Counted from the stretch's first letter, positions 44,384-53,292 are shown. The stretch is DNA of 64,000 nucleotides from Lysobacter sp. BMK333-48F3 (GCF_019733395.1 NZ_JAIHOO010000001.1:4132820-4196819); one strand, 5' to 3'. The notes: generated by a model from the letters alone, not told the origin. A program made the numbers and translations.

Positions 44384-45702
44384 CGAGCCTCGTCGGCGTC
44401 GCCTGGGGCGGCGACAGCCGATTCGGACGGTCCGGCGCCTGCGCAGGCCGCCAGCCGGTGCGCGAGGTAGCGCCGGTACAGCGTCGTGTGCAGATTGTGC
44501 AAACCCAGTTCGATCCGGAACGGCGTGCGCGGGTTGCGGTCGAGCAGGCGGACGATGTGGTAGCCGACCGGCTTGACCCCCTGACGGTGCACGTAGATCT
44601 CGAAGCCGCGGTAGAACGGGTCGTCGAGTTCGGCATCGAGCTGCGCCAGCGCCGCTCGCGCATCGGCGGGCAATTGCGCGCGCAGGACCGGGTCGCGCCG
44701 GTACAGCAGGCGTTCGTAGTAGCGATGCAGCGGACGCGGATGCAGGCTACGCGCCAGCGACCAGATCTGGCGGTTGCGGCGGTTGTAGTGCTCGAACCCG
44801 CGCTGGCGGCGCAGCGCGTTCGCCGCGGCTTCGCTGACGTCGTAGACCACGAAGTTCTCGGCCTGGTTGTTGAGGTCGTCCAGCGCGCTGCGTTCGAACA
44901 CGTGGTAGATGAAGCCCGGCAGGCCCATGAACGCCTGGCGTCCGCTGCGCGAGGCGAGGGCGGCGTCGCCGTCGCGGCTGAACTCGCCCGCCGAACTGCC
45001 GAGCAGGATGCTGCGGCTGCGCCGGATGCGGTTGAAGCTGCCGATGACGATTTCGTCGGCAGCGAATTCGCGGTCGAATCCCTCGCGCCCGTAAAGCTCG
45101 GCCTGGGTCGCGTACTGGGCGATCTGCCGGCCCAGGCCGCATTCGCCGCGCACCTGGCCGCGGTAGAACGCGTCGATGGCGCGCGAATTCGCGCCGCTGG
45201 GGCGATAGCCGCGACCGAACCAGGCGATCGGGCGCCATCCGTCGTGTCGCGCGCCGGTCGGGCCGAAGCCCACCCAGCCCAGTTGCACGGCGGTGAAGCG
45301 GAAGCCGCGATTGGCCGTCAAACGGTCGACGGCGCGGCGGGTGGCGACGCCCAGTTGGTAGCCGTAGGCGCAGACCGTGGCGGGGTGGCGCAGCAGCGCA
45401 TCCAACTGCCGCTCGCGTTCGGCCGGGCCGATCCGGTTCGGCCATCGCACCAATAGGTCGCCCTGCGCCTGCGCCTGGGCCAGATCGGCCCGATCGCAGG
45501 GCGTGCCCGCCTGCACCGCGGTTTCGGCGTCGGCGGTGGGCTCGAAGCGCCAGCCCAGGTCTTGCAGCAGGGCGCGCTTGCAGGTCGCCGACGCGGGATC
45601 CGCGGCGAATGCGTCCGCCATCGCGAACGCCGCAAGCAGGAGCAACGCAGCGGCAGCGCAACGGCGCCTTCCGCGCGGCTGGATTCGCATCCACGCAAAC
45701 AT
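44380..45702 (-). CDS. Exported protein of unknown function, possibly transglutaminase-like
   Basis: 440 residues with a signal peptide (about 1-34, ending AFAADP). I do not recognise the family with confidence. The segment SRAIDAFYRGQVRGEC, with Cys188, followed by QIAQYATQAELYG and FDREF resembles the region around the active-site Cys of Bacillus transglutaminase Tgl, as I remember it. No clear partner His or Asp could be placed. Four other Cys residues occur in the N-terminal part. It lies downstream of the small lipoprotein gene on the same strand. An ATG at 45690 is an alternative start. Confidence 0.65.
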   Translation of the reverse strand: MFAWMRIQPRGRRRCAAAALLLLAAFAMADAFAADPASATCKRALLQDLGWRFEPTADAETAVQAGTPCDRADLAQAQAQGDLLVRWPNRIGPAERERQLDALLRHPATVCAYGYQLGVATRRAVDRLTANRGFRFTAVQLGWVGFGPTGARHDGWRPIAWFGRGYRPSGANSRAIDAFYRGQVRGECGLGRQIAQYATQAELYGREGFDREFAADEIVIGSFNRIRRSRSILLGSSAGEFSRDGDAALASRSGRQAFMGLPGFIYHVFERSALDDLNNQAENFVVYDVSEAAANALRRQRGFEHYNRRNRQIWSLARSLHPRPLHRYYERLLYRRDPVLRAQLPADARAALAQLDAELDDPFYRGFEIYVHRQGVKPVGYHIVRLLDRNPRTPFRIELGLHNLHTTLYRRYLAHRLAACAGAGPSESAVAAPGDADEAR

Positions 45703-45792
45703 GCCGGCAGCCTAAGCGCCCGGCGTTAAGCGCGCATCAACGCCTCGATCGCGAGGCGGGGCCGTGCCGGAGCGTGCGGACGGAGGTCCGGA

Positions 45793-46110
45793 TCAGCGCA
45801 GCGCGCCCTTGCGCGGCATGCGTTGCAGTTCGTCGATCACCCGTTGCGGCGCGCGCAGGCGGATCTGCACCGGGAACGACTCCATCACCGTCACGTCCTC
45901 GACCACGCCCTGTTTTTCCAGCTCCATGACCCGCTGCAGCACCGGGTCCGGCGATTCCGCGCTGCCGACGATGGTGGCGCCGAGCAAAGGTTCCGCCCGG
46001 CTCGACGCCGGCGGCGCGCGATCGGCGGGCGGCTGTTTGTGCTCGCCGCCGCAAGCGGCCAGCAGCATCAGCGCGATCAGTAGCGGGCTCATGGTTGTCG
46101 CCTTGGACAT
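45793..46110 (-). CDS. Small lipoprotein
   Basis: 105 residues with a lipoprotein signal ending in the lipobox LLAAC, so it is expected to be lipid-anchored. I chose the ATG at 46110 because it includes a Lys before the hydrophobic stretch; an ATG at 46092 is nearly as good. The mature part is short, Pro-rich near the start, then has a single predicted alpha/beta segment ending RMPRKGALR. Its gene follows the protease gene on the same strand after a strong hairpin. Function unknown. Confidence 0.7.
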   Translation of the reverse strand: MSKATTMSPLLIALMLLAACGGEHKQPPADRAPPASSRAEPLLGATIVGSAESPDPVLQRVMELEKQGVVEDVTVMESFPVQIRLRAPQRVIDELQRMPRKGALR

Positions 46111-46129
46111 GGGGTCATCCGTCGTGAAC

Positions 46130-46157
46130 GTGGCGCACCAGCGAACCGGTGCGCCAC
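46130..46157 (-). terminator. Perfect 10-bp hairpin downstream of the protease gene
   Basis: GTGGCGCACC and GGTGCGCCAC pair perfectly around an eight-base loop, 30 bases beyond the protease stop and 20 bases before the lipoprotein start. It probably ends or attenuates protease transcription before the lipoprotein gene. Confidence 0.6.
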
Positions 46158-46186
46158 GGATGGGACTGCGGATCAACGACCGGCGC

Positions 46187-47185
46187 TTACGGGTAGGTCG
46201 AGATCCAGCTCTGCAGCGTGTTGTAGACGGTGCTGGTCAGACGGGTACCGCAGTTCTGGCTCGACGAACCGGTGGTGTGGATGCCGCGCACATAGACGCC
46301 GCCGTCGCTGGAGATGCCGCTGCCGCTGTTGCCGCCGCTGGTGTCGATGGTATAGCACAGGCGGTAGGAACCGCTGGTCCACGGCGTTCCGGAGTGGGTC
46401 CACATCGTGCCGAAGGGCTTTTCGCCCGGATAGCCGGTGATGGTGTGGGTGCCGCCGGAGTACACGCCCCAGCCCGAGTTGCCGCCGTGCGGCGCCGAGC
46501 TCAGCACGATCAACGCATAGTCGTAGTTGGTGTCGGCGCTGTTGTGCCAGGCGCTGGTGGTGACGGCGCGGGCCCAGCTGGTCGTGCCCCAGGGCTGGTA
46601 GCTGCCGTTCTGGGCGACGGTGAAGTTCAGGCTGGAGTACCAGGTGCCGGCGCCGTTGGAGACGCAGTGGCCCGCGGTCAGCACGTGCTTGGGCGTGATC
46701 AGGGTGCCGGTGCAGCCGATGCCGATGCGGCCGATGTGCCAGTACGGCGAAGCGACGGTGTTGGTGATCTGGACGCGATCGTCCGTGCCGATCACCACCT
46801 TCGGCGCGAAACGCACGTCGCCGCCGCCGAGGGCCGGCAGCATCGGCGCGTTGCCGGGGGTCGACGCGTTGCGGCCGAGCAGTTCCAGATCGCGCAGCGC
46901 CTTCTCGAACACGGCGACGTCTTCCGGGTGCATGCTGGCGGCGTACTGGTCGCCGTTGGGAGTGACCATGACCGCGCTCAAACCGGCGGCCTTCTGGCGC
47001 GGGCTCTGCAGACGGGCGTCGATCGAACCGCCGCGTTCGGGCAGCACGTCGCGCACTAGGTTGTCGCCGTGGATGAACTTGGCCTTGGCGCCCATCTTCT
47101 GGAACGGACGCTCCTTGGCTTCGGCGGTGTTGGCCAGCGGGGCCGAAACCAGCAACGCCAGGCTCAGTGCGACTAGACTCTTCAT
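46187..47185 (-). CDS. Secreted glutamyl-endopeptidase-like serine protease (S1 family, V8-like)
   Basis: 332-residue preproprotein: signal peptide 1-23, propeptide to about 130, then a chymotrypsin-fold domain. The triad is His173 (TAGHC), Asp222 (NYDYAL) and Ser287 (GGNSGSG). A Cys pair frames the His loop (158 and 174). GIHTTG with His303 corresponds to the His that helps recognise Glu at P1 in V8 and Bacillus MPR enzymes. The segment IGTDDRVQITNT matches the mature N-terminus of that group. Lysobacter strains secrete many such lytic proteases; a feeding or predation role is likely. Confidence 0.92.
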   Translation of the reverse strand: MKSLVALSLALLVSAPLANTAEAKERPFQKMGAKAKFIHGDNLVRDVLPERGGSIDARLQSPRQKAAGLSAVMVTPNGDQYAASMHPEDVAVFEKALRDLELLGRNASTPGNAPMLPALGGGDVRFAPKVVIGTDDRVQITNTVASPYWHIGRIGIGCTGTLITPKHVLTAGHCVSNGAGTWYSSLNFTVAQNGSYQPWGTTSWARAVTTSAWHNSADTNYDYALIVLSSAPHGGNSGWGVYSGGTHTITGYPGEKPFGTMWTHSGTPWTSGSYRLCYTIDTSGGNSGSGISSDGGVYVRGIHTTGSSSQNCGTRLTSTVYNTLQSWISTYP

Positions 47186-47706
47186 AACTAGCTCCTTGTT
47201 GGTTGAAAGTCCTGACTACCGCCGGGCAAGCGCGTCCTGCGCTTCCCGGCCGACCGAGCGGGCAGGATGCCCGGTCGATATGCGAACGGCACGGACGCAC
47301 CGGTTCGCGACGCGGCCGTCCCGGGCCGCGCTGAGCGAGCGCCTGCGGCGCCCGTCATGTCGGGTTGTTCGCCTCGCCATCGCAAGGGCGAGCGCGTTCG
47401 CGGCGCGGCGGATGCCGCGCCTGCATGCTCGTGTCCAAACGCCGCGAATCCCGCGGCGCGGCGCCCGGCCGCTAGTCGGTGCGGCGGGGCAGGGAGCGTC
47501 CGGCTCTCACCGAAGGCGGGGACTGCGCGGGTTTGGCGCTCGCCCGTTCCCGGCTCGAGTGGACGCTCGTATCGATGCGCATTGCGACCTCCATGTTCGC
47601 GAATCGGAAAAACTTTCGGCGGCGGCCAGCCGCTGTGCTCGATCATCGGTCGCACGTCGCGCCGCGATGCGGACTGCCGTTCGTGCGCCGTTTCACGCTA
47701 TCTGAG

Positions 47707-47729
47707 CGTGTCGCGCGGGTTGCGACACG
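47707..47729. repeat. 8-bp perfect hairpin in the long intergenic region
   Basis: CGTGTCGC and GCGACACG enclose a seven-base loop. It is far from any annotated stop codon, so it is more likely a regulatory dyad or part of an untranslated RNA than a terminator. Confidence 0.4.
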
Positions 47730-47783
47730 TCCTCATGTCGGCATGGCCCGCTGTTCTCCAACGTCGTTTGCATTTTCGGTGGG

Positions 47784-47802
47784 ACAAAAAATTTTGTTGA
47801 CT
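47784..47802. promoter_or_regulatory. AT-rich dyad adjoining a -35-like TTGACT
   Basis: ACAAAA-AA-TTTTGT is a perfect dyad in otherwise GC-rich DNA, and TTGACT starts on its last base. I could not find a good -10 at the right distance. It lies about 420 bases before the response-regulator start, so which gene it serves is unclear. Confidence 0.3.
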
Positions 47803-48224
47803 GGCTGCGCGGCGCGGTTCCATTCCCTAGCAGCCTCGTAGGAATACGCGGCATCGCATCGGAAGCGGACAGAACATCGGCCACGAATCGAATGCGTGAC
47901 CGCGTCGTCGGATCGTCTCAGCGGGAACTGGCGCATGCTCGATGCCCGATCGAGCGTGGTTCAAGCGCGCATCGTCCGTCGCGAATGCAGCGCAAGCGCT
48001 GGGCCGATCCATTCGTCACGCATGCATATGCGATGCGCGACCACGGCCGCATGCAATGCCTATCGCTGAAGCCGTTCGAGGGCGTCGCCAACCGCTGCGG
48101 CGACAGCAGGATTCATGAATCTCTCGATCCGCATTGGCCGGATCGCCGCTCGAACGTCGTTCAAGCAGGCTGAATGCCCAACGGACGGAAAGTGCAGGCC
48201 TCATTCGTTTGAGGCGGCCATCAC

Positions 48225-48950
48225 ATGAATCTCGACGTTCGGACCATCGCCAGCAAGCCGCCTGCCGTCGTGGTCGTGGAGGACGACCGCTATCTGCGCG
48301 AAGAACTGCTGGTGCCGGAGTTGCTCCACGCCGGATTCGCCGCGATCGGCGTGGCCAGCGCGCTGGAGCTGTACCGGGTGTTGACGGCGCAGTCCTTCGA
48401 TCTTGTGCTGCTCGATCTGGGCTTGCCGGATGAAGACGGCTTGCGCATCGCTCAGCATCTGCGCAGCTTGCCCGCACCAGTGGGCATCGTCATGCTGACC
48501 GGCTACGACAGCGAGCACGACCGGATCAGGGGGCTGAACGCCGGCGCCGACGCCTATATCGCCAAACCCGCGGACATGGACCTGATCGTGGCGACGCTGA
48601 AGAATCTGGCGCGCTGGGCGGTGCCTGCGGCGGCAGCCGGCGCGCAAAGCACGGGCAGAAGCGGCGGATGGCGGGTGGACGAAGGGGGCTGGCGAATCCT
48701 GTCGCCCACCGACGCAGAAATCCGGATGACCAAATTCGAGCGGCAACTGATCGAGGCCTTGTCCGCGGCCGCCGGCAAGGCCGTTTCGCGGGAAGACTTG
48801 ATCGCGCGTCTGGCCGAGAACGTATACGACTTCGATCCGCACCGGCTGGACATGATCGTGCATCGGCTGCGCAGGAAGTGCCTGCAGCGCAGCGGCCAGG
48901 AGTTTCCGCTGTTGTCGGTACGCAATGTCGGTTACGTCCTGGCGTGGTAG
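48225..48950 (+). CDS. OmpR/PhoB-type response regulator
   Basis: 241 residues: a receiver domain (about 13-125) with acidic pair Glu19/Asp20-Asp21, phospho-acceptor Asp64 (LLDLGLPDEDG), Thr92 and Lys114, followed by a C-terminal winged-helix domain (about 145-241, ending LLSVRNVGYVLAW). This is a complete phosphorylation-controlled DNA-binding protein. The histidine kinase gene lies convergently 41 bases downstream and is the obvious partner, though the two cannot be one operon. Confidence 0.94.
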   Translation: MNLDVRTIASKPPAVVVVEDDRYLREELLVPELLHAGFAAIGVASALELYRVLTAQSFDLVLLDLGLPDEDGLRIAQHLRSLPAPVGIVMLTGYDSEHDRIRGLNAGADAYIAKPADMDLIVATLKNLARWAVPAAAAGAQSTGRSGGWRVDEGGWRILSPTDAEIRMTKFERQLIEALSAAAGKAVSREDLIARLAENVYDFDPHRLDMIVHRLRRKCLQRSGQEFPLLSVRNVGYVLAW

Positions 48951-48986
48951 GCGCGCGTCCGCCGCACGCCGGGAATCGGCGCGCGC
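48951..48986. terminator. Bidirectional hairpin between response regulator and kinase
   Basis: GCGCGCG (48951-48957) and CGCGCGC (48980-48986) flank a 22-base loop in the 41-base gap between two convergent genes. Its placement immediately after the stop suggests a shared terminator; the large loop weakens the case. Confidence 0.4.
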
Positions 48987-48991
48987 TTGCG

Positions 48992-50368
48992 TCACTCGGT
49001 CCCACCTGCGCTGTCGTTCGGCGGCCGCTGCGATCCGGCCAGCGGCAGCGATATCCGGATGCGCGTTCCGGCGCTGGGGCGGCTGTCGATCGCGATCGTG
49101 CCGGCGCAGTCGGTCACGAAGCGGTGCACCATCGCCATGCCCATGCCGGTGCCTCGCTCCCGCGGCTTGGTGGTGAAGAACGGCTCGAATACGCGCTCCA
49201 TCACTTCCGGCGCCATGCCGATGCCGGAGTCCTCCATGCGCAGAACCGCATGCTCCCGTTCGATCTCAACGGACAGGAGAAATTCGCCTTTTCCCTGCAA
49301 GGCGTCGCTGGCGTTGCCGGCCAGATTGAGCAGGGCGAGCACGAACTCGTCCCGGTCCGCCAGCACCAGCGCTTCGGATTCGGGGATGACGATGTTCGCG
49401 CTTACCTCGCCCTGCAGCATGGACAGCAGCAAGGGGCGCGCTTGTTCGATCGTGCCGCAAAGGTCGAATGCGGCTACCTGCCGTTCGCCGGCCCGGCTGA
49501 AGTTCAACAGGCGGCGCGTCAGCGTGGCGCCATGCTGCGCCGCGCGCCGGATGTCGGGCAATATGGCCTCGATCGCATCGCTGCGTCGCGATCGCGAAGT
49601 GGACAGGCCGATGATCACGCTCAGCACGTGATTGAAATCGTGCGCGACGCCGGCGGAAAGCCGCCCCATCGCCTCCATGCGCTGGATGTGCATCAGCCGG
49701 GCGTAGGCGAGCTCTTTCTGCTCGACCAGTTGTTCGAGTTCCCGGCACAGGGCGCGCAGTTCCTCGCCGCGGCGGATCGCGCGTTGGGAGGAAGCGATCA
49801 GCCGGTCCAGGATCGCGGCCAGAACCAGCAGATGCATGGCCGGCAGCGCGAGGCCGGACACGGTCGCGGACCGGCTCAACGGGCTTTCGTCGCGGCCGAT
49901 ATCGACCCAGGCTCCCAGCGCCAGGGCGAGGAGGTTTCCGGCCAGGGCCCACCAGAGCCCTTGCCGGCCCAACAGCAGGCAGGCCAGCAGCATCGGAAAC
50001 AGATGATGCATCTGCAGTTCCGATTGCGCGCGCAATCCATAGGTCCGATAGCTCAAGCCGACCAGGAGCAGCCCTCCCGCCACGGCCAGGGCGGAGGACA
50101 GTCGGTAGCGGCCCTGGGTCGAGAGATACAGGCACGCCGATGCGTACAGGGCCACGGCCGATGCGCCGAGGAATTCGTCGGACACCGACGGCCCACCCGG
50201 CGCTCGGGGCCACGATGCGACGGCCATCGCCACCGCGGCCGCCAGGGTCGCCGCCAGGATCGCCCTCAGCATCAAGACGTTGCTGTTTTCGGGCGAGTGG
50301 TGCGCCAGCCAGTGGCCGATCCGGGCGCGCTGGACGTCCCAGGCGCTGAGGAGGGATGCGGGAGTCAT
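48992..50368 (-). CDS. Membrane sensor histidine kinase
   Basis: 458 residues starting at the ATG at 50368. The N-terminal ~190 residues hold about six hydrophobic segments and no recognisable ligand-binding domain. A short coiled-coil (EELRALCRELEQLVEQKE) leads to the HisKA domain with His243 in AGVAHDFNHVLS. The ATPase domain has N box LNLAGNASDAL, G1 DSGIGM, F box FEPFFTTKP and G2 GTGMGMAM. It is probably the partner of the convergent response regulator. It is divergent from a propeller sensor that lacks a kinase, which could supply the missing input. Confidence 0.92.
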   Translation of the reverse strand: MTPASLLSAWDVQRARIGHWLAHHSPENSNVLMLRAILAATLAAAVAMAVASWPRAPGGPSVSDEFLGASAVALYASACLYLSTQGRYRLSSALAVAGGLLLVGLSYRTYGLRAQSELQMHHLFPMLLACLLLGRQGLWWALAGNLLALALGAWVDIGRDESPLSRSATVSGLALPAMHLLVLAAILDRLIASSQRAIRRGEELRALCRELEQLVEQKELAYARLMHIQRMEAMGRLSAGVAHDFNHVLSVIIGLSTSRSRRSDAIEAILPDIRRAAQHGATLTRRLLNFSRAGERQVAAFDLCGTIEQARPLLLSMLQGEVSANIVIPESEALVLADRDEFVLALLNLAGNASDALQGKGEFLLSVEIEREHAVLRMEDSGIGMAPEVMERVFEPFFTTKPRERGTGMGMAMVHRFVTDCAGTIAIDSRPSAGTRIRISLPLAGSQRPPNDSAGGTE

Positions 50369-50376
50369 GGGTCGCA

Positions 50377-52926
50377 ATGAACGCCGCTGATGGAATCGTA
50401 ATCGGGGAAGCACCGGGCAGCCGGAAACCGGCGCGGCGACAAGCACTATCCAGCCTAGCATCGGCCGCATCGGTGTTCTGGGACGGAGGCTGTGGGTCTG
50501 CGACGCTTCGGCCGTCGATCGACCCAGGACATGGCCGACGCCTGTCGCGCAGGCACCGGATCGTCGCGTTGCTGAGCTGCTTGCTGTGGTTCTTCGCGGC
50601 GGCGGCGGGCGCTCGTTCCGGGCTGGAGCACCGGCTCGGCGTGGCGAAGTTCACCACCGAGGAAGGGCTGCCCCAGGCCGGCATCAACGCGATCATCCAG
50701 GCGAGGGACGGCTATCTTTGGGTCGGCACCTTCGGCGGTCTGGCTCGTTTCGACGGAACGGCGTTCGAGCTCTACACCCGTGCGCGGGCCGATGGACGCA
50801 AGGACGCGGCGCCCGCCAGCGACCGGATACTGGCCTTGCTCGAAGACGACCGCGGACGGCTCTGGGTCGGCACTGCGGATGCCGGGCTCAGCGTTCGCGA
50901 GCGCGAACGCTTCCGCCACCTGGCCCTGTGCGGCGGCGGCTGCAGGATCAACGCGATCGCCCAGGGGCCGGACGGCCGGGTCTGGGTCGCCAGCAGCGAC
51001 GGCATCGCCGTGTTCGATCGGGCCGCAGGCCAGCCCCGGTGGATCGCCAGATCGCGCAGCACCGGCGAGTTCATGCGCCTGGCCATCGACGACGCCGGCC
51101 GGGTCCATGCCGGTGGGACCAACGGACTTTACCTGGTCCGCGCCGACGGGCTGGTGCCGATCGCGCTGCCCGGGCGCGAGGCCCGCGTGCAACTGCTGGA
51201 GCGCGATGGCAGCGGCCTGTTGGTCGGAAGCGAGCAACGACTGTACCGATTCGACCCGGTCCGCCGCGCCTGGCGCACATTGGCGCCTGAGGCCGCGATG
51301 TACGCCGCCCGCGACGCCGACGGCCGCTGGTGGTTGTCGCTCGCATCCAGGCAGGTGGTGCGCGAAACCGAGGACGGCGCCTGGCGGATCGTGCCCGAAC
51401 TCAGCGGGCTGGGCATCGCCCACCTGTTCCGCGACGCCGATGGCAACCTGTGGGCGGGCAGCCGCAACAGCGGACTGTTGCGCATGCGTCCGCCGCTGTT
51501 CGGGTTGCTCGCAGAACCCGCGCTGGGCACGGACATGGCGGGGCGCGCCGTCGTCGCCGACGGCGGCGACGGCCTGTGGCTGGGTTCGGCCTGCGGCGGC
51601 CTGTTCCATTGGAGCCCTCGCCGCGGCGCCCGTCCGATTCCGGTCGAGGCGACCTTGGGCAGCGCATGCATCGCCAGCCTGCTGCTCGACAGCCGCGGCG
51701 CGCTCTGGATCGGTACCGCCGGCGGCGCGCTGGGCCGGCTCGAGAACGGCCGCCTGGAGTTGGCCGGGTTCTGGCCGAACAACGAGTCGGTATCGATCTG
51801 GGAACGAGGGCCGCAGGATTTCATCGTGGCCGTCGGCAGGACCACATACGCGTCTACTTACCCGTACCCGAACGCTTCCGCGCCGCAGACCGAACGCTTT
51901 CGCCGCATCGCCGCCTTGCAGGGAACGCGCATCGCCGACGTGGCGCCAGCGGCGAAGGGCGGGATCTGGCTCGCCGGCAGCCAGGGCGTCGTACGCTTGA
52001 ACGGCGACCGGATCGTGGAGCGATGGACGCGGCCCCAGGGGTTTCCTTCGCGATCCGCACGAGCCTTGCACGAGGACGCGGCGGGCGCGCTGTGGGTCGG
52101 CACGTACGGCGACGGTCTGTATCGGATCGAACAGGGCAGGGTATTCCGCTACGGCGCCGGCAACGGCCTCTCGGACGAGACCGTCTCCTGCATCCTGGAA
52201 GACGCGCGCGGGCGATTGTGGTTGGGCGGAAACGCAGGCGTGGCCCTGGTTCCGGCGCCGCGCAAAAGCGCGCACCGCATCGAATCGATCCGGTTTTCGG
52301 CCAGCGACGGATTGATCCCGAGCGAGATCAACGGCGGCGACTCCGTTCCCTGCCTTCGCGACAGTCGCGGCGCCTTGTGGTTCGCCCTGGTGTCCGGCTT
52401 CGGCACGGTCGACCCGGCGAGGGTGCCGGGGGTCGAGTCCGCGCGCCTGAAATCGCATATCGAGCATGTCGCGATCGACGGAAAACCGCTGCGCCCGAGC
52501 GGCAGAACGCTGCTGCTGCCCTCGTATTCGAGCAATCTGGAAATCCGTTACACCGCGATCAACCTGGGCAAGCCGCGCGATACCGCGTTCCGGTTCCGCC
52601 TGACCGGCGCGGACCGCGGATGGGTGGACGCCGGGCCGAACCGTAGCGTCCTGTATCCGCGCATTCCCTGGGGCCGGTTCGATTTCCAGGTGCAGGCGCG
52701 CACCGGCGGAGGGGCATGGGCGAGCGAGCCCGACGCGGCATTGAGCATCGTTCATCCTCGCCCCTGGCATCAGCATCCCTGGGTGTGGGGGCTGATCGCA
52801 TTGTTGGGGCTGTTGGCGTTGACCATCGCCGGGCGCGGCGACGAAGCGCCCGCCGGCTTCAAACCGGCGGGCGTATCGCGCTCCCCGGGGGGCGCGGCGG
52901 CGCAAGCAGCGGCGGACGAGGCCTAG
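50377..52926 (+). CDS. Propeller-type sensor (Reg_prop + Y_Y_Y) lacking an output domain
   Basis: 849 residues if the ATG at 50377 is used; one at 50356 would overlap the divergent kinase gene, and neither has a good ribosome-binding site. After an N-terminal hydrophobic segment (about 60-75) come many propeller repeats ending in LWVGT-type motifs (for example YLWVGTFGGLARF, RLWVGTADAGL, ALWVGTYGDGLYRI). A Y_Y_Y domain follows (around LEIRYTAINLGKP) and one membrane helix (PWVWGLIALLGLLAL). Relatives normally continue into a kinase or LuxR-type output; here only a ~45-residue tail follows. It may signal through the neighbouring kinase, or be a truncated sensor. Confidence 0.85.
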   Translation: MNAADGIVIGEAPGSRKPARRQALSSLASAASVFWDGGCGSATLRPSIDPGHGRRLSRRHRIVALLSCLLWFFAAAAGARSGLEHRLGVAKFTTEEGLPQAGINAIIQARDGYLWVGTFGGLARFDGTAFELYTRARADGRKDAAPASDRILALLEDDRGRLWVGTADAGLSVRERERFRHLALCGGGCRINAIAQGPDGRVWVASSDGIAVFDRAAGQPRWIARSRSTGEFMRLAIDDAGRVHAGGTNGLYLVRADGLVPIALPGREARVQLLERDGSGLLVGSEQRLYRFDPVRRAWRTLAPEAAMYAARDADGRWWLSLASRQVVRETEDGAWRIVPELSGLGIAHLFRDADGNLWAGSRNSGLLRMRPPLFGLLAEPALGTDMAGRAVVADGGDGLWLGSACGGLFHWSPRRGARPIPVEATLGSACIASLLLDSRGALWIGTAGGALGRLENGRLELAGFWPNNESVSIWERGPQDFIVAVGRTTYASTYPYPNASAPQTERFRRIAALQGTRIADVAPAAKGGIWLAGSQGVVRLNGDRIVERWTRPQGFPSRSARALHEDAAGALWVGTYGDGLYRIEQGRVFRYGAGNGLSDETVSCILEDARGRLWLGGNAGVALVPAPRKSAHRIESIRFSASDGLIPSEINGGDSVPCLRDSRGALWFALVSGFGTVDPARVPGVESARLKSHIEHVAIDGKPLRPSGRTLLLPSYSSNLEIRYTAINLGKPRDTAFRFRLTGADRGWVDAGPNRSVLYPRIPWGRFDFQVQARTGGGAWASEPDAALSIVHPRPWHQHPWVWGLIALLGLLALTIAGRGDEAPAGFKPAGVSRSPGGAAAQAAADEA

Positions 52927-52949
52927 GAATCGTGCTTGGGCGAGCCCCA

Positions 52950-52970
52950 TGCATCGTCGCCACCGATGCA
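52950..52970. terminator. Hairpin between convergent propeller and peptide genes
   Basis: TGCATCG and CGATGCA form a perfect seven-base stem with a seven-base loop, 24 bases after the propeller gene stop. A likely terminator for the + strand gene. Confidence 0.45.
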
Positions 52971-52978
52971 CGAGGCTA

Positions 52979-53007
52979 GCGCCCGAACCGACCTCAGGGT
53001 TGGGCGC
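52979..53007. terminator. Second hairpin at the convergent junction
   Basis: GCGCCC and GGGCGC, extended by AACC/GGTT with a one-base bulge, form a hairpin 25 bases beyond the stop of the Cys-rich peptide gene on the minus strand. It probably ends the peptide operon. Confidence 0.45.
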
Positions 53008-53031
53008 AGCCGGCGAACCGGTCAGGACGGG

Positions 53032-53256
53032 TCAGCAGCTGTTGCTGGCCGACATGCCGTTCATTTCGCAGAACCAACTGTGAGGCAACGCGCAAACGAT
53101 GGTCCCGCAATCGACGCAGCTCAGATTGCCGCAGCCGTCCTCACAGCACCAATAGCCGTTCGAACAGCCATCGCCGGACATTCCGATTCCACCGGCAACA
53201 AGGGCCTTTCCGGCGGCGCCGGAACGAACCGGAGGGGTCTGCAGAGGCATATGCAT
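53032..53256 (-). CDS. Nine-Cys peptide, candidate precursor of a modified or disulfide-rich peptide
   Basis: 74 residues; the ATG at 53256 has AGGAG eight bases upstream. The N-terminal 30 residues have no Cys and contain GKALVAGGIGMSGDG, which resembles a leader ending in a double-Gly type site. The remaining ~44 residues carry nine Cys (C-x5-CC-x3-C-x4-C-x2-C-x4-C-x7-C-x10-C) with Gly, Ser and aromatic residues. It is the last gene of an operon headed by a PatA/PatG-type protease, with a 36-base gap from the previous gene. I know no family for it. A ribosomally made, protease-matured peptide is the best guess; a small metal-binding or disulfide protein is the alternative. Confidence 0.75.
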   Translation of the reverse strand: MHMPLQTPPVRSGAAGKALVAGGIGMSGDGCSNGYWCCEDGCGNLSCVDCGTIVCALPHSWFCEMNGMSASNSC

Positions 53257-53292
53257 AGCGATTTCTCCTGTACGCGATCAGATGAGTTTCGA

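Larger units (their letters stand above)
47186..48224. other. Long intergenic region without a supported gene
   Basis: About 1040 bases between the divergent protease and response-regulator genes. ORFs present on both strands are Arg/Ala-rich shadows without ribosome-binding sites. Two structures stand out: a hairpin CGTGTCGC/GCGACACG at 47707-47729, and an AT-rich dyad ACAAAA-AA-TTTTGT at 47784-47797 directly followed by TTGACT. The latter could be part of a promoter or operator. No RNA gene is recognised. Confidence 0.5.
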
